Shown piece by piece: positions 1 to 6,521 of a stretch of DNA of 12,515 nucleotides (position 1 is its first letter; every line of letters begins with the position of its first letter). A program made the translations under genes and the position numbers. The DNA is from UBA5209 sp034002865 (GTDB taxonomy: Bacteria; Patescibacteriota; Dojkabacteria; SC72). The notes under the pieces are model-generated. The model did not search any database. It saw only the letters and a list, made by a program, of their open reading frames with translations, and had not been told where the DNA came from. The DNA lies in assembly GCA_034002865.1 (NCBI GenBank), contig JAVEZR010000019.1, positions 1-12,515 on the forward strand. The letters run 5' to 3'.

Positions 1-1770
1 GTTGTAATCTTTGACGGAAGAAAGGGTGTAGAGCCACAATCTGAAACAGTATGGAGACAAGCTAACAAGTATAAGGTGCCTAGAATCTGCTTTATGAATA
101 AAATTAATCTAATCGGTGGAGACTTTGAGAAGAGCTTCTCTACTGTTAAAACAAGATTAAGTAATAAAGCGGTTGCGATTACTCTTCCAATTGGAAGAGA
201 AAGTGCACTACACGGATATGTAGATCTTTTAGAGATGAAAGCATATTCATACGAAGATGTTAATTCCGAGAATCTTGTTGAGATAGAGATACCTTCAGAG
301 CTTCAGGCAATGGTTGATAGGTATAGGGCTACTCTTGTAGAGACCTTAGTAGAAATGGATGATGTATTAATGGAGAAATATTTTGAAGGAAAAGAAATTA
401 CAACAGAGGAGCTAAAGATTGCACTAAGAAAGGGAACATTAGAGAGTAAAATATTCCCAGTATTAGGGGGTGATTCTAGATCCCCTATGGCAAAAACGTT
501 GCTCGACTATATAACTCTCTGTTTACCATCTCCACTTGATGTACCACCCGTACAGGGTGATCATCCTAAGACAGGGGCAGAGATAGAGAGAAAGCCTGAT
601 GAAAGCGAACCTTTTGCTGGATTAGTATTCAAGATTATAAATGATCCACATATTGGAAATCTTTCGTACTTTAGGGTTTACTCTGGAACAATTAAATCTG
701 GTACATACGTGCTCAACTCAACAAAGAATATTAAAGAGAGGGTTGGTAGACTTGTCCTTATGCATGCTGATGATAGGGAAGAGGTAGATATGCTAAGAAC
801 AGGAGACATAGGAGCTATCGTAGGTCTAAAAGCGTCTGTAACTGGAGACACTATCTGTGATGAGAGCAATCCAATTATATTAGAACAGATTACATTTGCA
901 GAACCAGTTGTTTCTCAAGCTATTGAACCTGCTACAAAGTCAGACGAGGAGAAGATGTCTGAAGCATTAGCAAGGCTTGTTAAGGAGGATCCAACATTTA
1001 AGGTAGAAACAAATCATGAGACTGGTCAAACCATTATCTCTGGAATGGGAGAGTTACATCTTGAAATTATGGTAGACAGGATGAAGAGAGAATTCAATGT
1101 TGCAGCCAATGTAGGTAAGCCACAGGTAGCATATAGAGAAACTGTTAAAGGTGTATGTGAGCAGGCAGAGGGTAGATATATCAAGCAGTCTGGTGGTAAG
1201 GGTCAGTATGGTCACTGTTGGTTAAAGATTGAGCCTAATGAGAAGGGTAAAGGTTTTGAGTTCGTTGATGCTATTAAGGGAGGGGTAATCCCTAGAGAAT
1301 TTATACCTGCTGTAGAGAAGGGTATAGTAGAAACCCTTAAAGCAGGTGTAGTTGCTGGATATCCAGTAGTGGATATTAAGACTACTCTTTATGATGGCTC
1401 ATACCATGATGTAGACTCATCTGAAGCAGCATTTAAGATTGCAGCCTCTATGGCATTCAAAGAGGGATGTAGAAGAGCTAACCCAATCCTTTTGGAACCA
1501 ATTATGGATGTTGCTGTAGAAGTACCACAAGAGCATATGGGAGATGTTACAGGATCTCTAAGTAGTAAGAGAGGTCAGATTCAAGGCTCCGAAGATATTG
1601 GTAATGGTATTACAGTCATTAATGCACTAGTACCTCTCTCAGAGCTATTTGGATACACAAGTGAGTTACGTTCTCTTACAAGTGGTAGAGGAAGTGCAAG
1701 TATTGAGCCTTCTCACTACGCAGAGGTACCCAAGAGTATTGCAGAAGAGATTGGTGGAGTTCAAGCTTAG
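1..1770 (+). CDS. fusA: Elongation factor G, 5'-truncated by the window edge
   Basis: This is the ribosomal translocase that moves tRNA and mRNA after peptide-bond formation. The reading frame is open from base 1, and 589 residues are visible of the roughly 690-700 usual for the family; the P-loop and switch regions lie upstream of the window. The first visible residues contain the family signature GVEPQSETVWRQ. Domains II-V are well conserved: GMGELHLEI, KREFNV, KPQVAYRET, then the domain IV elements GGKGQYGH and GSYHDVDSSE, which includes the His at the translocation tip. The C-terminus contains PLSELFGYTSELRSLTSGRG. The oddity is in the G domain. The guanine-recognition motif NKxD is NKIN (bases 97-108), and the G5 segment, CGSAFKNKG in E. 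coli, is GGDSRSPMA (from base 466). Position next to tuf and intact translocation loops argue that this is the housekeeping EF-G and not a decayed paralogue. The stop is TAG. Confidence 0.97.
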   Translation, partial: VVIFDGRKGVEPQSETVWRQANKYKVPRICFMNKINLIGGDFEKSFSTVKTRLSNKAVAITLPIGRESALHGYVDLLEMKAYSYEDVNSENLVEIEIPSELQAMVDRYRATLVETLVEMDDVLMEKYFEGKEITTEELKIALRKGTLESKIFPVLGGDSRSPMAKTLLDYITLCLPSPLDVPPVQGDHPKTGAEIERKPDESEPFAGLVFKIINDPHIGNLSYFRVYSGTIKSGTYVLNSTKNIKERVGRLVLMHADDREEVDMLRTGDIGAIVGLKASVTGDTICDESNPIILEQITFAEPVVSQAIEPATKSDEEKMSEALARLVKEDPTFKVETNHETGQTIISGMGELHLEIMVDRMKREFNVAANVGKPQVAYRETVKGVCEQAEGRYIKQSGGKGQYGHCWLKIEPNEKGKGFEFVDAIKGGVIPREFIPAVEKGIVETLKAGVVAGYPVVDIKTTLYDGSYHDVDSSEAAFKIAASMAFKEGCRRANPILLEPIMDVAVEVPQEHMGDVTGSLSSKRGQIQGSEDIGNGITVINALVPLSELFGYTSELRSLTSGRGSASIEPSHYAEVPKSIAEEIGGVQA

Positions 1771-1925
1771 AATATAATTAGGGAGATGTTCGAAATGTTA
1801 ATTAAATACTTGCAAATCTTACACCTTTTTGATAATATTCAACGCAGGTTTGCTTATTAATAGTAAGTAGCCTTCTATTGTGGTATTAAACAATATATTT
1901 TATATAATTTAATTAATATATATTC
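1771..1925 (+). promoter_or_regulatory. fusA-tuf intergenic region, probable tuf promoter and leader
   Basis: This 155-bp gap is the largest in the window and is very A+T-rich. It has no plausible gene. Two sigma70-like candidates are visible: TTGCAA at 1810-1815, 17 nt, TAATAT at 1833-1838 (each box 4 of 6); and a perfect TATAAT at 1903-1908 with only a weak TTGTGG at 1878-1883 and a 19-nt spacer. Bases 1846-1873 can fold into a roughly 10-bp stem with one bulge and two G-U pairs (AGGTTTGCTTA against TAAGTAGCCT). I infer that tuf has its own transcription start here in addition to readthrough from fusA. Which candidate is used cannot be decided by eye. Confidence 0.4.
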
Positions 1926-3092
1926 ATGGCAGATTTCAATAGAACTAAGCCTCATATGAATATCGGAACCTTAGGTCATATCGACCACGGTAAGACAACT
2001 TTGGTTCGTGGTATTCTAAATGCATTTTCAGATGAGAATGTAAAAATGATAGACAAACTAGATAAAGATCCAGACTCAAGAGCTAAATCTATCACTGTAT
2101 CTGTTGCTCACGTAGAGTTTGAGACAGATACAAGGCACTACGCATTAGTAGATTGCCCAGGTCATAAAGATTACATTAAGAATATGATCACTGGTGCAGC
2201 ACAGATGGATGGTGCAATTTTAGTAGTCTCTTCAGATGATGGTGCTATGCCTCAGACAAAAGAGCACTTACTTCTTGCAAAGCAGGTTGGTGTTCCTAAG
2301 GTAGTAGTATTCATCAACAAATTTGGAGAAGCAGATGAAGAAATCTTAGAGCTTATCAAAGCAGATGTACAAGATCTTTTAGAGAAGTACGGATATGATT
2401 CAGATGCCCCTATCATTGTAGGTAATGCATTAAAGGCAGAGAAGGGTGAAGAGGATGGACTAGCATCAGCAAAGGAACTCATGAAAGCAGTTGATGAATA
2501 TATAGAGATACCAGAGAGAGATGTTGAGAAACCATTCTTGATGCCTATCGAAGATGTATTCTCTATCGAGGGAAGAGGAACAGTAGTAACAGGTAGAGTA
2601 GAAAGAGGTGTAATCAAATTAGCAGAAGATGTAGATGTCTTAGGAATGGGTAGGAAGCCACAGAAGACCGCTGTTACAGGAATTGAGATGTTCAACAAAT
2701 CAATGAAAGAGTGTCAGGCAGGTGATAACGTAGGTATCTTACTAAGAGGATTTAAGAGAGAGGATGTAGAAAGGGGTCAAACTCTTTCCAAGCCAGGTAG
2801 TGCACAAACACATACAGAATTTAAGGCAGAGGTATATATCTTAAGCAAAGAGGAAGGTGGAAGACATACTCCATTTGTAAGTGGATATAAGCCACAATTC
2901 TACATTAGAACAGCAGATGTTACTGGAGAGGTAGTATTAGACGAGGGTGTTGAAATGGTAGCTCCAGGAGACAATACTCAGTTTAATGTAACCTTAGTTT
3001 CTCCAGTAGTAATAGAGAAGGGACAAGGATTTGCAATTCGTGAGGGTGGACAAACAGTAGGTAAGGGTATTGTTACTGAAATTGTTAAGTAA
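1926..3092 (+). CDS. tuf: Elongation factor Tu with altered guanine-recognition motifs
   Basis: EF-Tu delivers aminoacyl-tRNA to the ribosomal A site. The protein has 388 residues (E. coli 394). The start fits the family N-terminus (MADFNRTKPHMNIGTLGHID). The P-loop GHIDHGKT (17-24), switch II DCPGH (76-80, catalytic-type His80), NMITGAAQMDGA and the domain II and III signatures VFSIEGRGTVVTGRVERG and EGGRHTPF are all present, so it should fold and bind tRNA and the ribosome. Deviations sit in the nucleotide pocket and switch I. The NKxD motif is NKFG (131-134), with one residue fewer than E. coli in the following loop. The G5 motif GSAL is GNAL (166-169). Switch I RGIT is KSIT (54-57), and the residue after the catalytic His is Lys81 in place of Ala. 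No Shine-Dalgarno sequence precedes the ATG. A strong hairpin follows the TAA stop. The family assignment is certain; the nucleotide used is the open question. Confidence 0.97.
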   Translation: MADFNRTKPHMNIGTLGHIDHGKTTLVRGILNAFSDENVKMIDKLDKDPDSRAKSITVSVAHVEFETDTRHYALVDCPGHKDYIKNMITGAAQMDGAILVVSSDDGAMPQTKEHLLLAKQVGVPKVVVFINKFGEADEEILELIKADVQDLLEKYGYDSDAPIIVGNALKAEKGEEDGLASAKELMKAVDEYIEIPERDVEKPFLMPIEDVFSIEGRGTVVTGRVERGVIKLAEDVDVLGMGRKPQKTAVTGIEMFNKSMKECQAGDNVGILLRGFKREDVERGQTLSKPGSAQTHTEFKAEVYILSKEEGGRHTPFVSGYKPQFYIRTADVTGEVVLDEGVEMVAPGDNTQFNVTLVSPVVIEKGQGFAIREGGQTVGKGIVTEIVK

Positions 3093-3099
3093 GAAATGA

Positions 3100-3129
3100 T
3101 ATGGGGGCGGGGTAATACCCGCTCTCATA
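3100..3129 (+). terminator. GC-rich 12-bp hairpin between tuf and rpsJ
   Basis: TATGGGGGCGGG (3100-3111) pairs with CCCGCTCTCATA (3118-3129) across a 6-nt loop, GTAATA. All 12 positions pair, two of them as G-U. It begins 8 bases after the tuf stop. It is conspicuous because the surrounding DNA is A+T-rich. No uninterrupted U-tract follows immediately; the downstream sequence is CCTAAAGTTTAATTTAG. It is therefore not a textbook intrinsic terminator. It could be a partial terminator or attenuator separating tuf from the S10 genes, an RNA-processing or 3'-end-stabilising element, or a regulatory leader for rpsJ. The hairpin is seen directly; its role is inference. Confidence 0.55.
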
Positions 3130-3160
3130 CCTAAAGTTTAATTTAGCTCTTTAAGATAGA

Positions 3161-3472
3161 ATGAGTGATGCAACAGCAAAAATACGAGTAAAGTTAAGAG
3201 GATATGATGCAGTAGTCTTAGACAAATCTGCAAAGAGTATCATTGAGTCTGCTATTAGTACCGGTGCAAAGGTTGCAGGCCCTATCCCTCTACCAACTAA
3301 GAAAAGAAAAGTCGCAGTGAATAGGTCAACATTCATCTATAAGAGTTCAATGGAACATTTTGAGATAGGTACTCATAAAAGAGTAATAGATATAATAGAT
3401 CCTACACCTAAGACAATAGATGCTTTGCAGCACTTACAGATGCCTGCAGGAGTAGAGATTGAAATTCAATAA
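3161..3472 (+). CDS. rpsJ: 30S ribosomal protein S10 (uS10)
   Basis: S10 is a small-subunit head protein and, in many bacteria, also the NusE transcription antitermination partner. The 103-residue product has the usual length and the family core: KIRVKLRGYD, GPIPLPTKKRK, and a THKRVIDI segment followed by TIDALQHLQMPAGVEIEI. The loop that is usually RSPHV..K..E.FE is RSTFIYKSSMEHFEI, and the usual RTHKR is GTHKR; both are modest deviations. It opens the S10 gene block 68 bp after tuf, downstream of the 3100-3129 hairpin. The ATG is preceded by an A/T-rich stretch with no Shine-Dalgarno match. The next gene, rplC, starts 22 bp after the TAA stop. Confidence 0.97.
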   Translation: MSDATAKIRVKLRGYDAVVLDKSAKSIIESAISTGAKVAGPIPLPTKKRKVAVNRSTFIYKSSMEHFEIGTHKRVIDIIDPTPKTIDALQHLQMPAGVEIEIQ

Positions 3473-3494
3473 AGATAATAAATATATTAATAAA

Positions 3495-4079
3495 ATGAAG
3501 GCTATATTAGGAATTAAAAAAGGAATGACAAGAGTATTCGACGGGGAGAAAGCTATCCCTGTTACAGTATTGGATGTTGCCGGTTGTAAAGTAGCCAAAG
3601 TAGGTGAACAGAAGGTAGAGTTAGGTTTAGGTCAAAAGAAGAATGCTAATAAATCTGCACAGGGTCAGTATAAAGAGTTAGGTTTTGTTCCAAGATATAC
3701 AAAGATATTTGATGGAACTTTACCTGAAGATTTAAAAATAGGTAGTGATATGTTGCCTGAGATATTTGCAAAAGGAGACACTGTGACTCTTACCGGGGTC
3801 TCTAAGGGTAAGGGGTTCGCAGGTGTAGTTAAAAGGCATAACTTTAAGGGAGGTCCTAGAACTCACGGTCAATCAGATAGACTTAGGGCCCCAGGTTCAA
3901 TAGGTGCAGGTGCTTCCCCAGGAAGAGTATTTAAGGGTACAAGAATGGCAGGAAGGATGGGTACGGATATCGTCACTATTAAAGGAAAGAAAGTAGTTGA
4001 TATTAAAGAAAACTATATATTAATAAGTGGTCCTGTTCCTGGTTCTAATGGGGATTTAATAGCAATATTTACTGAATAA
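3495..4079 (+). CDS. rplC: 50S ribosomal protein L3 (uL3)
   Basis: L3 binds 23S rRNA near its 3' end, helps initiate 50S assembly, and sends a loop toward the peptidyl-transferase centre. The product is 194 residues, slightly short of the usual 205-210. It begins with the family start MKAILGIKKGMTRVF and contains VSKGKGFAGVVKRHNFKGG (102-120), the loop PGSIGAGASPGRVFKGTRMAGRMG beginning near residue 133, and the terminal VPGSNGDLI. I chose the ATG at 3495 because it starts exactly at the family N-terminus. An in-frame TTG at 3459 would add 12 residues overlapping rpsJ and is not supported. The ATG directly follows an AT-rich ATATTAATAAA and lacks a Shine-Dalgarno sequence. rplD begins 5 bp after the stop. 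Confidence 0.96.
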   Translation: MKAILGIKKGMTRVFDGEKAIPVTVLDVAGCKVAKVGEQKVELGLGQKKNANKSAQGQYKELGFVPRYTKIFDGTLPEDLKIGSDMLPEIFAKGDTVTLTGVSKGKGFAGVVKRHNFKGGPRTHGQSDRLRAPGSIGAGASPGRVFKGTRMAGRMGTDIVTIKGKKVVDIKENYILISGPVPGSNGDLIAIFTE

Positions 4080-4084
4080 TTGAA

Positions 4085-4705
4085 ATGGCAACGAAAGAAA
4101 CAAAAACAATTAAAAAGGCAAAGGCAGTAGAAGAGGTATCTCTTAATCCTAAGGTATGGAGTGTTCCATATAATGGTGATTTGGTAGCTCAAGTTATCTA
4201 TGTATACAATAATAACGAGAGAAAGGGAACATCTTCAGTAAAAGGAAAGGGTGATATAAGAGGTGGTGGTAGAAAGCCTTGGAAGCAGAAAGGTACAGGT
4301 AGGGCAAGATCTGGTTCAACGAGATCTCCTCTATGGGTAGGTGGTGGTGTTACTTTTGGCCCTATCAATAGAAACTGGAAGAGAAGTATTAATAAGAAAA
4401 TGGTACAAAAGGCTACATGCATAATGCTCTCTAAGAGATTGGCAGATGAAGTATTAGACTTCGTAGATATTGAGAAAGGTAAAGAGATAAAGGAGGTGAG
4501 AAGTAATATTCTAAAGAATATTGAGTCTAAGACCTTACTAGTATCTCAAGATGAGAATGTATCTTTAGCATTAAGAAATATTTCTAATGTTAATGTAGTA
4601 GATCCAATGAAATTAAATGCAAAGAATATTGCTGACTCTAAGAAGGTATATATAGATAAAGAATCACTTAAGATTTTGGAAGATAGATTAACAAATGGAA
4701 AATAA
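4085..4705 (+). CDS. rplD: 50S ribosomal protein L4 (uL4)
   Basis: L4 is an early-assembly 50S protein whose extended loop lines the peptide exit tunnel. In some bacteria it autoregulates the S10 operon. The 206-residue product has the universally recognisable tunnel loop GGGRKPWKQKGTGRARSG (60-77) followed by STRSPLWVGGGVTFGP, then NKKMVQKA, and a C-terminal alpha/beta segment with the expected NVNVVDP-type strand. The N-terminus is lysine-rich (MATKETKTIKKAKAVEEV) and weakly conserved, so the exact start is less secure than the identity, although the ATG lies only 5 bp after rplC. The gene overlaps rplW by 11 bp. No S10-leader-like L4 target could be recognised upstream other than the hairpin at 3100-3129. 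Confidence 0.96.
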   Translation: MATKETKTIKKAKAVEEVSLNPKVWSVPYNGDLVAQVIYVYNNNERKGTSSVKGKGDIRGGGRKPWKQKGTGRARSGSTRSPLWVGGGVTFGPINRNWKRSINKKMVQKATCIMLSKRLADEVLDFVDIEKGKEIKEVRSNILKNIESKTLLVSQDENVSLALRNISNVNVVDPMKLNAKNIADSKKVYIDKESLKILEDRLTNGK

Positions 4706-4988
4706 GAAGATAGAGCTACAACCAGTTATATCAGAGAAGAGTTATGCTCTTGCAAATGCAAGTAATAAATATACCTTCTTTGTTGAGAGTAATGTTAACA
4801 AGATTGAAATTAAGAAAGCTGTTGAAGATAAGTATAAAGTAAAAGTCGAGCTTGTAAACATCATTATCAAACCAGGGAAGATGAAGAGAGATTGGAAAAC
4901 AAATAAGAAGAGTAGGATTACTGATAAAAGAAAAGCAGTAGTAACCCTTAAAAAGGGAGATAAAATTGATGAGTTTTTAAATAATTAA
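4695..4988 (+). CDS. rplW: 50S ribosomal protein L23 (uL23)
   Basis: L23 sits at the exit of the peptide tunnel and is the main docking site for trigger factor and the signal recognition particle. The product is 97 residues, a normal length. Family features are PVISEKSYALA near the N-terminus, the central NKIEIKKAVEDKYKVKVELVN, then the basic loop KPGKMKRDWKTNKKSRITDKR and the final strand KAVVTLKKGDKID. The ATG overlaps the end of rplD by 11 bp, which implies coupled translation. rplB starts 2 bp after the TAA stop. The overlap leaves the start inside coding sequence with no Shine-Dalgarno match. Confidence 0.96.
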   Translation: MENKKIELQPVISEKSYALANASNKYTFFVESNVNKIEIKKAVEDKYKVKVELVNIIIKPGKMKRDWKTNKKSRITDKRKAVVTLKKGDKIDEFLNN

Positions 4989-4990
4989 TA

Positions 4991-5839
4991 ATGGCAGTAA
5001 GAATATTTAAAGCAACAACTTCTACACGTAGAGGCACAAGGTTAGAGGATAGGTCTGCTCTTGAGAAAGATGGTGGTCCAAGAAATCTAACTATACCTAA
5101 GAAGAAAAGAGCAGGAAGAAACAATCAGGGTAAGATAACAGTAAGACACAGAGGAGGAGGGTTTAAGAGAAGGACTAGGATAATAGATTTTAAGAGAGAA
5201 AAGTTTGATATTGAAGCAAAGGTAATAGGTCTTTACTTTGATCCAAATAGAACTGCACATTTAGCACTTTTACAGTATGCAGATGGTGATAGAAGGTATA
5301 TAATTGCACCCAAAGGTGTAAAGACAGGAGATGTACTAATCTCTGGAGAGAAAGTAGACATTGTCCCTGGTAACGCAATGAGAGTTAAGAATATACCATC
5401 AGGAACAGTTGTTCACTGTATAGAGAGTAGAGTTGGAATGGGTGCAACATTTGGTAGATCTGCTGGGCAAGAAATAATAGTACAGGGAATTGATCCAAGT
5501 GGTAAGTATGTTCAGATTAAGCTTTCTTCTGGAGAGATTAGATTAGTACCTGCAGACGCTATGGCCACTATTGGCCAAGTAGGTAATGAAGATAAGCTGA
5601 ATGTTAAGCTAGGGAAAGCAGGTAGGAAGAGAAATCTAGGATGGAGACCAGTAGTAAGAGGTATGGCTATGCATGCAGTAGAGCATCCACACGGTGGTGG
5701 TGAAGGTAAGGGTGCCATAGGTAAAGCTAAGGATATTTGGGGTAACAGAATAGGTACTAGAACAAGAAAGAATAAGAGAACAGAGAGATTTATAATTAAG
5801 ACGAGAAGGCCTAAAACAAGACCTTTCGCTAAGAAATAA
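4991..5839 (+). CDS. rplB: 50S ribosomal protein L2 (uL2)
   Basis: L2 is needed for subunit association and for peptidyl-transferase activity. At 282 residues the length is normal. The N-terminal OB-type part carries NNQGKITVRHRGGGFKRRTRIIDF (from residue 44), the SH3-like part carries DPNRTAHLALLQYADGDRRYI, and the C-terminal tail contains EHPHGGGEGKG (231-241) and TRKNKRTERFI. The segment that is normally AMNPVDHPHGGGEG reads AMHAVEHPHGGGEG, so Asn-Pro is His228-Ala229 and Asp is Glu231; the HPH core is retained. The gene is tightly packed: 2 bp after rplW and 17 bp before rpsS. The start is preceded by TTTTTAAATAATTAATA, with no Shine-Dalgarno sequence. Confidence 0.97.
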   Translation: MAVRIFKATTSTRRGTRLEDRSALEKDGGPRNLTIPKKKRAGRNNQGKITVRHRGGGFKRRTRIIDFKREKFDIEAKVIGLYFDPNRTAHLALLQYADGDRRYIIAPKGVKTGDVLISGEKVDIVPGNAMRVKNIPSGTVVHCIESRVGMGATFGRSAGQEIIVQGIDPSGKYVQIKLSSGEIRLVPADAMATIGQVGNEDKLNVKLGKAGRKRNLGWRPVVRGMAMHAVEHPHGGGEGKGAIGKAKDIWGNRIGTRTRKNKRTERFIIKTRRPKTRPFAKK

Positions 5840-5856
5840 TTTATTGATAAATAGGT

Positions 5857-6162
5857 ATGTCAAGATCGCTTAAAAAAGGACCATATATAGATAAGAATGT
5901 AGCTAAGAAGGTAAAGCAAGCTTTAGATAGTGGTAATAGGAAACCTATCAAAGTATGGGCTAGAGCATCAACAATTACACCAGAGATGGTAGGTTTAACA
6001 TTTGGAGTATATAACGGTAAGAAACATGAAGAGGTATTAATAGAGGAATCAATGATAGGACATAGATTAGGAGAGTTCTCTCAAACAAGGAAGTTTAAGG
6101 GACATGCTAAGAAGGGTAAGCTGGCAAAGGTATACGGTAGTAGTGGTAGATTTGAAGAATAA
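5857..6162 (+). CDS. rpsS: 30S ribosomal protein S19 (uS19)
   Basis: S19 sits in the 30S head next to S13 and contacts A-site tRNA and the subunit bridge. The 101-residue product is somewhat longer than the usual ~92, mainly by a C-terminal stretch after the core. Signatures are MSRSLKKGPYID, KVWARASTITPEMVG (the usual SRRSTI is ARASTI), NGKKHEEV, GHRLGEFSQTRKFKGH. The gene lies 17 bp after rplB and 17 bp before rplV. Just upstream, TTATTGATAA ends 6 nt before the ATG, the same arrangement found at rpsH and rplR. The AGG at 5853-5855 is too short and too close to call a Shine-Dalgarno site. Confidence 0.96.
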   Translation: MSRSLKKGPYIDKNVAKKVKQALDSGNRKPIKVWARASTITPEMVGLTFGVYNGKKHEEVLIEESMIGHRLGEFSQTRKFKGHAKKGKLAKVYGSSGRFEE

Positions 6163-6179
6163 AATAATAGATATATTTA

Positions 6180-6521
6180 ATGGAAGTTAAGAGTACAAAA
6201 GTAAAAGTTAAGAATGTAGCACATACTCCTCAGAAGTTGAGGTTAGTAGCTGACTTGGTAAGGGGAAAGGATGTAGAGGATGCATTGGATATATTGCAAT
6301 TAACAAATAGGAAAGGAACAACAATATTAAAGAATGCAGTACTAAGTGGTATTGCTAACGCAAGAGAGCTGTTTGGTGTAGATAAATCAGAGTTAAAGAT
6401 TTCTCACCTATCAGTAGATGGAGCCCCTTCTCTTAAAAGAGTAAGGTTTGCATCTAAGGGTAGAGTATCAAGAATAACAAAGAGGAGATCACATATTAAT
6501 TTGGAACTAACTGTAAAATAA
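6180..6521 (+). CDS. rplV: 50S ribosomal protein L22 (uL22)
   Basis: L22 contributes a beta-hairpin to the narrow part of the peptide exit tunnel and binds several 23S domains. The product has 113 residues, the usual length. Family features are the N-terminal VAHTPQKLRLVADLVRGKDVEDAL, the central helix with TILKNAVLSGIANA, and the tunnel hairpin region beginning SLKRVRFASKGRVSRITKRR, followed by SHINLELT. The tunnel hairpin tip is ordinary in length. The ATG at 6180 follows an AT-rich gap of 17 bp. The stop codon TAA shares its last base with the rpsC ATG (TAATG), a translational-coupling overlap. Confidence 0.96.
   Translation: MEVKSTKVKVKNVAHTPQKLRLVADLVRGKDVEDALDILQLTNRKGTTILKNAVLSGIANARELFGVDKSELKISHLSVDGAPSLKRVRFASKGRVSRITKRRSHINLELTVK

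Noticed and set aside
1..1770. EF-G as a non-functional paralogue or pseudogene, explaining the lost G4 and G5 motifs.
   Set aside because: The frame is intact, the gene is in the str locus next to tuf, and the domain IV translocation loops and C-terminal signatures are conserved. EF-Tu shows the matching change.
106..2327. The NKIN and NKFG motifs as sequencing errors.
   Set aside because: Two different genes show changes at the same motif, one with an in-frame loop shortening, and both have altered G5 motifs; random errors in a frame-intact assembly would not do this. Read data would settle it.
3459..3494. A longer L3 starting at the TTG at 3459.
   Set aside because: It overlaps rpsJ and adds 12 residues that the family lacks. 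The ATG at 3495 starts exactly at the L3 N-terminus.
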